Positions 1 to 6,093 of a stretch of 6,856 nucleotides of DNA are shown here, piece by piece; within the stretch, counting starts at the first letter, position 1; every line of letters starts with the position of its first letter. Position numbers and translations under genes: made by a program. Below the pieces are notes generated by a model. That model searched no databases. It was given only the letters and a program-made list of their open reading frames with translations, and was not told the origin of the DNA. This stretch comes from Bacteroidia bacterium (GTDB lineage: Bacteria > Bacteroidota > Bacteroidia > Bacteroidales > P3): contig BNXT01000078.1 of the NCBI GenBank assembly GCA_025999775.1, positions 1-6,856 of the forward strand, read 5' to 3'.

Positions 1-28
1 AAGTATAAACAATTAAAACAAAAACAAA

Positions 29-175
29 ATGGACAAATTTCAATGCTTACAAGAAACATTGGCACCGCTTATGCCTATAATCATCATTCTGATTATTTGG
101 GAAGTAATTTGGAAATTCATTGCAATGTGGAAAGCAGGACGGAACAATATGTTCCCAAATTTTGCAAAGACATGA
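29..175 (+). CDS. Small single-helix membrane protein, shortened DUF5652-like
   Basis: This 48-residue ORF starts at the ATG at 29. It encodes a short N-terminal stretch, one hydrophobic helix (about residues 12-33, containing PIIIILIIWEVIWKFIAMW) and a basic tail with WKAGRNN. The tryptophan-rich helix followed by WKA-x-RNN is what I recall of DUF5652, a family of tiny inner-membrane proteins of unknown function. Family members normally continue after RNN with a second hydrophobic helix. Here the protein ends eight residues later (MFPNFAKT), so it is probably a truncated or remodelled copy. Its TGA (173-175) overlaps the ATG (172-174) of the next lipoprotein gene in an ATGA junction, which would allow translational coupling. 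The upstream sequence is A-rich without a Shine-Dalgarno, as is usual in Bacteroidota. The family call is from memory of its pattern. The ORF could also be a decayed remnant serving only as a leader for the next gene. Confidence 0.55.
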   Translation: MDKFQCLQETLAPLMPIIIILIIWEVIWKFIAMWKAGRNNMFPNFAKT

Positions 176-1215
176 ATAGAATTGTTTTATTTAGTATAAT
201 TATTTGCACAAGTTGTGATACAAAGGAGCCGAAGAACGAACGAACAACTCATTGCCCATGTTTTGAGAGAGATCTACCAACAAGTGAAAATCCGTGGGGA
301 AATCCGCCACCTGATTGGAAAGTAACTGAAAATGGTTTTGTTGGAATAGAGACTATTTCTTTTGAAAATTATCCAAGAGTGGATGGTTCTACCTCAAGTA
401 ACATTTTAAGTACAATGGTCGCCTGTAAACTGTTAGGCGTTCGTTATAAATGGACGCCGCCACTTGTTGAAGAATGGTTTTTACAATATAATTTTCATGA
501 CGTTCCGGAACCGTATAAATATGAATTTTTCGGTAAACGTGTTATGACTTCTCAAACACATGGCGCATTTATGAATTTGATTGACGGGAATGTGGATATT
601 ATCCTTACACACAGGACTATTTCGTCAGATGAAAAAGCCCATGCCGATACAGTCGGAGTTACACTTATTGAAACTGCTATTGCGTTAGATGCTTTTGTGT
701 TTGTTGTTAATAAAGAAAACTCTGTAAAATCGCTAACTGTCAACCAAATTCAAAAAATATATACAAAACAAATAAGCAATTGGTCTCAAGTTGGTGGAAA
801 TAATGCCGAAATGAAAGTTTTTACACGTCCCCGCAATTCAGGTAGCGAAGAAGTTTTTAGAACTTTAGTTATGAATGGTTTGGAACCCGCAGATTTTCCT
901 GCAGCTCAAATAGGTTCAATGGCATTTGTATTTAGTGAAGTGATAAATGACAAAAATTCAATTTGTTACAGTTTTAATGCTTACAAGGATTTGCAAGCAC
1001 GAAAACCATGCGATGTGGTTCCTGTGATAGCCATTAACGATATTTGTCCAAGTGAAAGTACTGTCAAAAACGGAACGTATCCTCTTATATCGCAAGTGCA
1101 TGTTGCAATTCGTTCCAATTTAGACCGTAATTCGATGGCTTACAAACTATATGAATGGTTACAATCTGAAAATGCAAAATATACAATTACAGAATGTGGG
1201 TTTCTTCCGAAATAG
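172..1215 (+). CDS. PstS-like phosphate/oxyanion-binding lipoprotein
   Basis: A 347-residue solute-binding protein of the PstS-like superfamily (PBP_like_2 type), predicted to be lipid-anchored. The open frame extends to 43, but I chose the ATG at 172 because it gives a lipoprotein signal: N-R at residues 2-3, hydrophobic IVLFSIII, then CTSC with Cys15 as the lipidation site. The first lobe has VDGSTSS (70-76), the usual N-terminal ligand loop of PstS proteins. DIILTHRTISSDE follows at 142-154, then ALDAFVFVVNKEN (171-183) and LTVNQIQKIYTKQISNWSQVGG (188-209). RPRNSGSEE (219-227) corresponds to the R-x-x-S-G-[ST] oxyanion-binding motif. The C-terminal YPLISQVHVAIR (303-314) is also typical. 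No pstC, pstA, pstB or phoU is present, so it is an orphan here. The real ligand could be phosphate or another anion, and a sensory or scavenging role is possible. HCPC at residues 28-30 is an unusual cysteine pair near the anchor. Confidence 0.8.
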   Translation: MNRIVLFSIIICTSCDTKEPKNERTTHCPCFERDLPTSENPWGNPPPDWKVTENGFVGIETISFENYPRVDGSTSSNILSTMVACKLLGVRYKWTPPLVEEWFLQYNFHDVPEPYKYEFFGKRVMTSQTHGAFMNLIDGNVDIILTHRTISSDEKAHADTVGVTLIETAIALDAFVFVVNKENSVKSLTVNQIQKIYTKQISNWSQVGGNNAEMKVFTRPRNSGSEEVFRTLVMNGLEPADFPAAQIGSMAFVFSEVINDKNSICYSFNAYKDLQARKPCDVVPVIAINDICPSESTVKNGTYPLISQVHVAIRSNLDRNSMAYKLYEWLQSENAKYTITECGFLPK

Positions 1216-1278
1216 AAAAATGAGTAAATAATGCTTGTAAAGTTTTGGCGGTAAAATGTTGATGTTTTTGAAAAAATA

Positions 1279-1310
1279 TTTGGTTAATTGAAAATAAAGT
1301 TGTAATTTTG
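1279..1310 (+). promoter_or_regulatory. Bacteroidota-type promoter for the lipoprotein/barrel unit
   Basis: TTTG at 1279-1282 and TAATTTTG at 1303-1310 are separated by 20 bases. This closely matches the Bacteroidota housekeeping promoter consensus (TTTG near -33, TAnnTTTG near -7). Transcription would begin at about 1315, leaving a leader of roughly 105 bases before the ATG at 1422. The repeat at 1324-1360 would lie inside that leader. Confidence 0.7.
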
Positions 1311-1323
1311 CGTATATTTATGA

Positions 1324-1360
1324 GTTAGCGGCAATCGAAAGGTGATAGTGCAGTCCATTT
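1324..1360 (+). repeat. Intergenic repeat, copy A (upstream flank)
   Basis: The segment contains GTTAGCGGCAA, then after about 10 variable bases GATAGTGCAGTCCATTT. The reverse complement of 3047-3081 reads GTTGCGGCAA, about 9 variable bases, then TAGTGCAGCCGATTT. The two conserved blocks are therefore shared in the same order and spacing but on opposite strands. The copies sit just outside the two-gene unit 1422-3047. The element type is unknown; a non-coding mobile-element relic, a recombination site or a leader structure are all possible. Confidence 0.5.
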
Positions 1361-1421
1361 GGAAGTTTCAATAGCATGATAGTTAAACGACAATAATTTT
1401 AATAATTGAAAAACAAACTTT

Positions 1422-2159
1422 ATGAAAATCAATGCGTTATGTATTATCGGAAGCGCTTTGCTTTTGACTTCTTGTGCTGCAAAAGTAACTTCGTCAATAC
1501 AGAAAACTTATGCCCCACTTGATTACAAACAAGAAGTTATAGTGTTTGGAATTGAAGAACAAATGCCACCTGAAGCAGAAAAATTAGGTACAATTAAAGT
1601 AGGTGATGCGGGGTTTACGACAAACTGCAATTACGCTGTCGTAATTGACAAAGCAAAGACAGAAGCACGAAAAGTGGGCGGCAACGCTTTAAAAATTACA
1701 AAACATTCGTTACCTGACGCTATAAGTACGTGTCATAGAATTACAGCAAATGTTTTGAAAGTTGAGAACATTGAAAGTTATGCAGTTAGTGCGGGAACAG
1801 GCGAATTTGACAGAGCTTTGATTGGCGCTGATTATGCAATTATCAATGTCTATCGGACAGGCGGACAGGGATCATTGGTAAATTATGATTTACATTTGGG
1901 CGATTCGACAATTTGCCGTGTTACAAACAATTTTTGTGAATCAATCAAAATAAACAAAGACGGACTAAATTCGTTGTGGGCAAAAACTGAAACAAAAGAG
2001 GAAATTCCAATAAATGTTGAATTTGGGAAAGTGTATTATGTTCGTTGCAGCGTGTCTATGGGTGCATTTGTAGGTCACCCTCAAATAGAAATAGTTGGTA
2101 ACTCAACAGGCAAAAGCGAATATAACGCAATGCAACAAAAGAAAAACACTAAAAAATAA
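1422..2159 (+). CDS. Lipoprotein with RcsF-like and DUF2846-like parts
   Basis: A 245-residue predicted lipoprotein. The signal is MKINALCIIGSALLLTSC, with a good lipobox (LTSC) and Cys18 as the lipid anchor. Residues about 38-115 read as a small alpha/beta domain: EKLGTIKVGD (53-62), Cys69, a helix with KAKTEARKVGGNALKI (77-92), and Cys104 before a final strand. The helix ending in G-x-N-A-L with a cysteine on either side resembles RcsF and related envelope lipoproteins. The second part (about 136-235) has ADYAIINVYR (136-145), a -DLHLGDSTICRVTNN- hairpin, and FGKVYYVRCSVSMGAFVGHP (201-220). This matches the DUF2846 pattern of a YVYR start and a G-K-x-Y-Y-V-R end. It is the first gene of a pair with the barrel protein, 6 bases apart, so an envelope role is likely. 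Both domain calls are from motif memory. The molecular function is unknown, and the C-terminal tail is lysine-rich. Confidence 0.7.
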   Translation: MKINALCIIGSALLLTSCAAKVTSSIQKTYAPLDYKQEVIVFGIEEQMPPEAEKLGTIKVGDAGFTTNCNYAVVIDKAKTEARKVGGNALKITKHSLPDAISTCHRITANVLKVENIESYAVSAGTGEFDRALIGADYAIINVYRTGGQGSLVNYDLHLGDSTICRVTNNFCESIKINKDGLNSLWAKTETKEEIPINVEFGKVYYVRCSVSMGAFVGHPQIEIVGNSTGKSEYNAMQQKKNTKK

Positions 2160-2165
2160 GGCATT

Positions 2166-3047
2166 ATGAAGAATCTATTTTTATTGATAATCAACCTGTT
2201 AGTCATAGTTTGTGGTTTGCAGGCGCAAGATTTAATCGTAACAAGCGAAGGCGATACTATCAACTGTAAAATCACTAAAACAACAAAAGATTATGTGCAT
2301 TTTACATTTAAGTACAATAATGAAATACGTAACACATTATTGCCTGTAGATAAAATTACTACGCAACAAAAAGACTATTTTTCAGAATCCGAAGTGCCTG
2401 CCGACTATACTTACAAAGAGATTTTCCCTCATTTTAGACTTGCTGTTGATGGCGGGTGGCAATACCGGATAGCGAAAATGGCAGACGGAGTGGATAACGA
2501 TTGGCTAGATCATGCCAAAAAAATGAGATCAGGTTTTCATTACGATATTCAGGCGGCATATTTTTTTACAAAACTTATGGGTATCGAACTAATGTTTTCA
2601 CAACAACTATTCGAACATAGTGTAGGTGATGTATATTTAACTGATGACTACGGAAATCTTATTGCGTCAGGCAATTTTAACGAGAAAAATGCATTTAATT
2701 ACATAGCAGCAAATTATTTAATCCGACTTTTTGATTCAAAGAAAAAAAATTGTTGGGTGTTTTCGTATGGATTGGGGTATATTGGCTACAAGAACAGAGT
2801 ATTTTTAGATAATGTTGAATATGTCAAAATAACCGCCGCTACATTAGGTATAACGGCGTCAGTCGGTTACGACCTAGTCTTTTCAAAAGATTTAGTACTC
2901 GGTTTCAAAGTTTCGATGATGGACGGGTCATTCAGAGATTACAAACAGACGTTAAATGGAATAACAACAAACGAAACAATGCCGGACGAAACACCCGAAG
3001 GACTTGGGACAATACGGTTGTCGGTTGGATTACGGTTCAACAACTAA
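2166..3047 (+). CDS. Outer-membrane beta-barrel protein
   Basis: A 293-residue secreted protein with signal peptide MKNLFLLIINLLVIVCGLQA, likely cleaved before Gln21 (LQA/QD), a common Bacteroidota site. Residues 22-75 form a short module (DLIVTSEGDTINCKI, then YVHFTFKYNNEIR and a lysine-rich strand). Many Bacteroidota barrel proteins carry such a module between signal and barrel. From about 86 the sequence alternates polar and hydrophobic residues in strands with aromatic ends (RLAVDGGWQYRI, YDIQAAYFFT, CWVFSYGLGYIGYKN, LGITASVGYDLVFS, LVLGFKVSMMDGSFRDY). It finishes with GTIRLSVGLRFNN, where the penultimate strand and Phe are typical of an outer-membrane insertion signal. It is about the size of an 8-10 strand barrel. 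It lies 6 bases downstream of the lipoprotein gene, so the two are probably co-transcribed and may act together at the outer membrane. Specific substrate or function is not recognisable. Confidence 0.75.
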   Translation: MKNLFLLIINLLVIVCGLQAQDLIVTSEGDTINCKITKTTKDYVHFTFKYNNEIRNTLLPVDKITTQQKDYFSESEVPADYTYKEIFPHFRLAVDGGWQYRIAKMADGVDNDWLDHAKKMRSGFHYDIQAAYFFTKLMGIELMFSQQLFEHSVGDVYLTDDYGNLIASGNFNEKNAFNYIAANYLIRLFDSKKKNCWVFSYGLGYIGYKNRVFLDNVEYVKITAATLGITASVGYDLVFSKDLVLGFKVSMMDGSFRDYKQTLNGITTNETMPDETPEGLGTIRLSVGLRFNN

Positions 3048-3081
3048 AATCGGCTGCACTAACGAGCAGTTTTGCCGCAAC
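3047..3081 (-). repeat. Intergenic repeat, copy B (downstream flank)
   Basis: Read on the minus strand, this matches copy A at 1324-1360 in two blocks: GTT-GCGGCAA and TAGTGCAG followed by ATTT. It begins right after the barrel gene stop. It is visibly richer in G and C than the surrounding DNA. It overlaps the weak hairpin at 3052-3073, so the similarity could partly reflect a conserved structure. Confidence 0.5.
3052..3073 (+). terminator. Weak terminator-like hairpin after the barrel gene
   Basis: CTGC (3054-3057) can pair with GCAG (3066-3069), extended by two possible G-U pairs, over an 8-base loop. TTTT follows at 3070-3073. The position, directly after the stop at 3047, fits a terminator. 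The stem is short, so termination would be inefficient. It may instead be part of a larger structure with GGC...TAAC (3052-3063) and GTTA...GCC (3089-3098). Confidence 0.3.
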
Positions 3082-3099
3082 GACGGGTGTTATCTGCCA

Positions 3100-3113
3100 G
3101 TGGTACGTACCAC
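3100..3113 (+). promoter_or_regulatory. Perfect 14-bp palindrome (possible operator)
   Basis: GTGGTACGTACCAC is a perfect inverted repeat with no central spacer, and an additional GGTAC half-copy follows at 3117-3121. It lies about 80 bases upstream of the promoter of the nuclease/ATPase operon. It could be a dimeric regulator's binding site or part of the intergenic structured element. No regulator gene is present in the window, so the role is a guess. Confidence 0.3.
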
Positions 3114-3191
3114 ATCGGTACTGAAAATTTGAAAATGATATAAGCAAAAACAGAAAAAAGTTTTTTCGGATAGAAACTCGCAAAAAAGTTG

Positions 3192-3199
3192 TATCTTTG
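3192..3199 (+). promoter_or_regulatory. Promoter -7 box for the nuclease/HerA/GHKL operon
   Basis: TATCTTTG at 3192-3199 fits the Bacteroidota TAnnTTTG element exactly. The -33 region is poorer: a TTTTTTCGG stretch at 3161-3169 is the best candidate. Transcription would begin near 3204, giving a leader of about 55 AT-rich bases before the first ATG. Confidence 0.6.
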
Positions 3200-3258
3200 C
3201 AGTGTTTTTGAAAGACAATTAGAATGACTTGGAATAATGAAATAAACAAAATAAGTTG

Positions 3259-4437
3259 ATGATAAACAAAGTATTAGAGTATATAGCCAACGAAACTAAC
3301 GGAAAATGTTATCAATCATTCCGTTATTGTGCTGACGATGAAATTCGTATGCCGACACTTGATTACGAAGACAAGGATAAAGGCAAAGAATTTACGTTGG
3401 TTAAAAATTCGTGCGGAGAAACCGATACAAGTTTGAAAACGACTAAAAACGTTGGAGAAACGGCAAATAAAATCATAAACAACGCCCCGCTGTTTCATTT
3501 CTTTTTAGACGGCTCGCGGCGCACCTATAAAGTTGATGATATTGAACTCAACGGACACGTTTATCCAATCATTGCAGGACAAATCGGTGTTGCTTGTTGT
3601 GAAAGACAATCGGCAGACCAATTCAAATGTGCCAATTTTGAAAGCAAACTTGTTTTGTCGTTACCAAAAGCCACAAATCCCAATGCGGGCGATGCAAAAT
3701 TATTTTTCAATAATTTGAAAGATAAAGTAAACAAACTGCCAACTTTAACAAAACGAGAAATCACATTTGACAAAATTTTGTCGTACGATTCTAAAAAGCA
3801 GGATGATGGCACAAAATTTGAGCATCTGGGTATCGCAACAATTCAAGATGAAATGATAGAATCTGAAAAACGGATTGTTGCCTCGCTTTCCGAAAAGCAG
3901 TTGATAAATGCAAATAAATATCTGATAAAAGACGGCTCATTACAGTACAAGCCAATGAAAACCAGTGATTTTAAAGAACTCTCAAAATTCAAAAATCATT
4001 ACAAAAGCGTTGTTGGAATTTCAAAAATGTTCAATCCTGAATTATGCAGAGACAAAGACGGAAAAAGCAACGCAGATAAAATTGCAGAACTTAAACTTTT
4101 CCATCGAACACCCGCATACAAATATCAAACAGAAATTGTTGGGAGCGATGTATTTTTCGCAATTTGGTATGTGCGAATAAGAGAAAAACAACATTCAGCA
4201 AGTCCATTTGCAGGAATTTTGAAAATTGAAAAGATTTTGATTACCGAAGATGAAATGGAAAATGGACTTGACAGTCAGGAAGTTGATTTTATAACGGCCA
4301 ATATTATCAACGAGCGAAATCCTGTTTGCTACGGAAAAGATGAACGTTGGGCAAATCATTTATACCCTGTTTATTTGACGGAAACATTTATAAAAAGTAA
4401 ATATTTAAGTGATATTAATTTTCTAAACATATTTTAA
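3259..4437 (+). CDS. NurA-like nuclease partner of HerA
   Basis: A 392-residue soluble protein with no signal peptide or membrane segment, interpreted as a NurA-type nuclease. NurA enzymes use an RNase H-like fold with metal-binding acidic residues, two of them in DGS-type motifs. Here HFFLDGSRRTY (80-90) supplies Asp84, and LIKDGSLQY (222-230) supplies Asp225, the expected spacing pattern. Acidic residues in the helix between them (IQDEMIESEKR, 195-205) could give a third ligand. The C-terminal ANHLYPVYLTETFIKS (365-380) resembles the NurA end motif with tyrosine-proline. The immediately following HerA-like gene starts on the base after this stop, which strongly supports the pairing. A TTG at 3256 extends the frame by one codon, but the ATG at 3259 is the more likely start. 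No Shine-Dalgarno is seen. Cysteines 113 and 114 lie side by side. Overall similarity to characterised NurA is low, so nuclease activity is inferred. Confidence 0.72.
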   Translation: MINKVLEYIANETNGKCYQSFRYCADDEIRMPTLDYEDKDKGKEFTLVKNSCGETDTSLKTTKNVGETANKIINNAPLFHFFLDGSRRTYKVDDIELNGHVYPIIAGQIGVACCERQSADQFKCANFESKLVLSLPKATNPNAGDAKLFFNNLKDKVNKLPTLTKREITFDKILSYDSKKQDDGTKFEHLGIATIQDEMIESEKRIVASLSEKQLINANKYLIKDGSLQYKPMKTSDFKELSKFKNHYKSVVGISKMFNPELCRDKDGKSNADKIAELKLFHRTPAYKYQTEIVGSDVFFAIWYVRIREKQHSASPFAGILKIEKILITEDEMENGLDSQEVDFITANIINERNPVCYGKDERWANHLYPVYLTETFIKSKYLSDINFLNIF

Positions 4438-6093
4438 ATGAAAAGAATAGGGAAAATCATAGCCACCGAAAAAGTTCCTACAACCGTAGATGAATTTTTC
4501 TTTTGGACAGATAAGAAATTGATTATCAAACCGTTTGATGTGATAAAAGTTTCGCACTTAAATGATTCTGTAACGTTTGGCGTTGTGGAAGAAATTTCGC
4601 ATTTAACTGATGGTGCAAGTTTTTTGGCAGGTTACATTTCAAGTGATTTTGGAGAGGTTGATTCAAAATCTTACACTAATCGTATTGGAATGAACTATAT
4701 TAAGGCGCGAGTAGTGGGAAACACTAAAAATATTTACACGCCTGTTTTGGACGGTGCGGTTGTAACGCTTGCAGATGCAAACGACGTAACAAAGGCGTTA
4801 GGTCTTGAGAAGATAAAAAATCCTCTGCCGTGTGGAATAATAGAAATGTACGAAGGCGAAGACAAAATCAAAATTCCTGTTAATTTTAATTCTCATTTTT
4901 TGATTGGACCAGAAGGAGCGCACCTTAATATTTCAGGTATTTCGGGACTTGCTTCAAAAACTTCGTATGCAATGTTTTTACTCAAAAGTATTCAACAACG
5001 ATATGTAAAAGACGTTGAAAATGAAAGCGTTGCCTTTGTTTTTTTGAATGTTAAAGGACGTGATTTGCTGGCAATAGACCAAGCAAACGAAGAATTACCC
5101 GAAAATGACAAAAAAATGTATGATGAATTAGGAATAGAAACCAAACCATTTGAAAATGTAAAGTATTTTTACCCTTATTCAAAAGACATAAAATCAACAA
5201 CTTACGCGGATATTGCCGATGTAAAAAGTCAGCAGGAACTAAAAAAAGGTTTTCAATACAAATATCTGTTTGAACAGGACAAGGAAAGTTTGGATTTGCT
5301 TTTTGCCAATATTGACGACCCTACGCAAACAATGGAATCAATTGTAAGTTTTATTACTTCGGGCGAGGGAACTTTTGGAAATATCAATAATTGGGGAGAG
5401 TTAAACGATGAAATCAAAAAATACCAAGAAAAAGGCGACACTGGAAAAGACAAAACAATTTCAGTTTTAAGCTGGCGAAAATTTTACCGTTTGTTTAGAA
5501 AATCATTAGAACGTAATTTATTCTTCTCAAACGCTTTGAGCAAAGACGGAAAAGAAGTCCGCTTGCAAGAATCTATCAAACAAATAAAAAAAAATGATGT
5601 TTTCGTGATTGATATTGCAAAATTAGACGAAGAAGCACAAGGCTTTGTCTTTGGCGATGTTATGCGAGCAATTTACGATTTGAAACTCGGACAAATTGAC
5701 CGTGAAGATGCAGAAATTCCGTCAAAAATTATCATTTTCATTGACGAATTAAATAAATACGGCAGTAAAGACGTTCCTAAAAATTCGCCGATTTTACACC
5801 AACTTCTTGATATTACAGAGCGTGGGCGTTCGCTTGGAATAATACTTTTTGCCGCTGAGCAATTCAAAAGCGATATACACGAGCGAGTAAAAGGAAATTG
5901 TGCAACTCACGCATTCGGTAGAACTAACGTTATTGAAGTGTCAAAATCGGATTTTTCGTATATGCCAACTGTATATAAATCAATGCTTACACGATTAGAA
6001 CAGGGCGAATATATTTTGCAAAATCCCATTTTCCGTTCACCGTTGAATATCAAATTTCCACGTCCACTTTATAAACAGTTTAAGAATGGATAA
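4438..6093 (+). CDS. HerA-like DNA-translocating ATPase
   Basis: A 551-residue cytoplasmic ATPase of the HerA/FtsK superfamily, expected to form a hexameric ring that moves DNA and works with the nuclease encoded just upstream. The N-terminal part (1-110) is beta-rich (GKIIATEK, FDVIKVSHLNDSVTFGVVEE) and fits the HAS-barrel that precedes the RecA-like core. The nucleotide loop is HLNISGISGLASKTSYAM (162-179) with Lys174-Thr175. It is unusual: the glycine normally before lysine is Ser173. Walker B is KIIIFIDELNKYG (430-442) with Asp436-Glu437. ERGRSLGIILFAAEQ (461-475) gives the arginine-containing segment and the sensor glutamine. The region 480-540 (NCATHAFGR, EQGEYIL, RSPLNIKFPRP) is typical of the HerA C-terminus. 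The long insert at about 215-385, partly charged, may carry a partner interface. The start abuts the nuclease stop with no gap. The end overlaps the next gene by 8 bases. A VirB4-like or FtsK-like ATPase is less likely. Confidence 0.85.
   Translation: MKRIGKIIATEKVPTTVDEFFFWTDKKLIIKPFDVIKVSHLNDSVTFGVVEEISHLTDGASFLAGYISSDFGEVDSKSYTNRIGMNYIKARVVGNTKNIYTPVLDGAVVTLADANDVTKALGLEKIKNPLPCGIIEMYEGEDKIKIPVNFNSHFLIGPEGAHLNISGISGLASKTSYAMFLLKSIQQRYVKDVENESVAFVFLNVKGRDLLAIDQANEELPENDKKMYDELGIETKPFENVKYFYPYSKDIKSTTYADIADVKSQQELKKGFQYKYLFEQDKESLDLLFANIDDPTQTMESIVSFITSGEGTFGNINNWGELNDEIKKYQEKGDTGKDKTISVLSWRKFYRLFRKSLERNLFFSNALSKDGKEVRLQESIKQIKKNDVFVIDIAKLDEEAQGFVFGDVMRAIYDLKLGQIDREDAEIPSKIIIFIDELNKYGSKDVPKNSPILHQLLDITERGRSLGIILFAAEQFKSDIHERVKGNCATHAFGRTNVIEVSKSDFSYMPTVYKSMLTRLEQGEYILQNPIFRSPLNIKFPRPLYKQFKNG

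Noticed and set aside
43..171. N-terminal extension of the PstS-like ORF from the ATG at 43
   Set aside because: The extension has no signal or domain character and reads out of frame through the better-supported small membrane ORF. The ATG at 172 begins directly with a lipoprotein signal.
2081..2275. 64-residue hydrophobic minus-strand ORF across the lipoprotein/barrel junction
   Set aside because: It is the antisense of a lysine-rich tail and a signal peptide, which explains its hydrophobic look.
3052..3098. Integron attC site
   Set aside because: The outer TAAC/GTTA and GGC/GCC arms are suggestive, but they do not fit the RYYYAAC/GTTRRRY consensus, the site is short and no integrase is visible. 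Recorded as a repeat/structure only.
3037..3249. 70-residue minus-strand ORF in the intergenic region
   Set aside because: It covers the promoter and repeat region, has no recognisable domain or start context, and its composition looks like a chance reading of AT-rich DNA.
3256..3258. TTG as start of the nuclease gene
   Set aside because: An ATG follows immediately in frame at 3259 and is the simpler choice; the difference is one residue.
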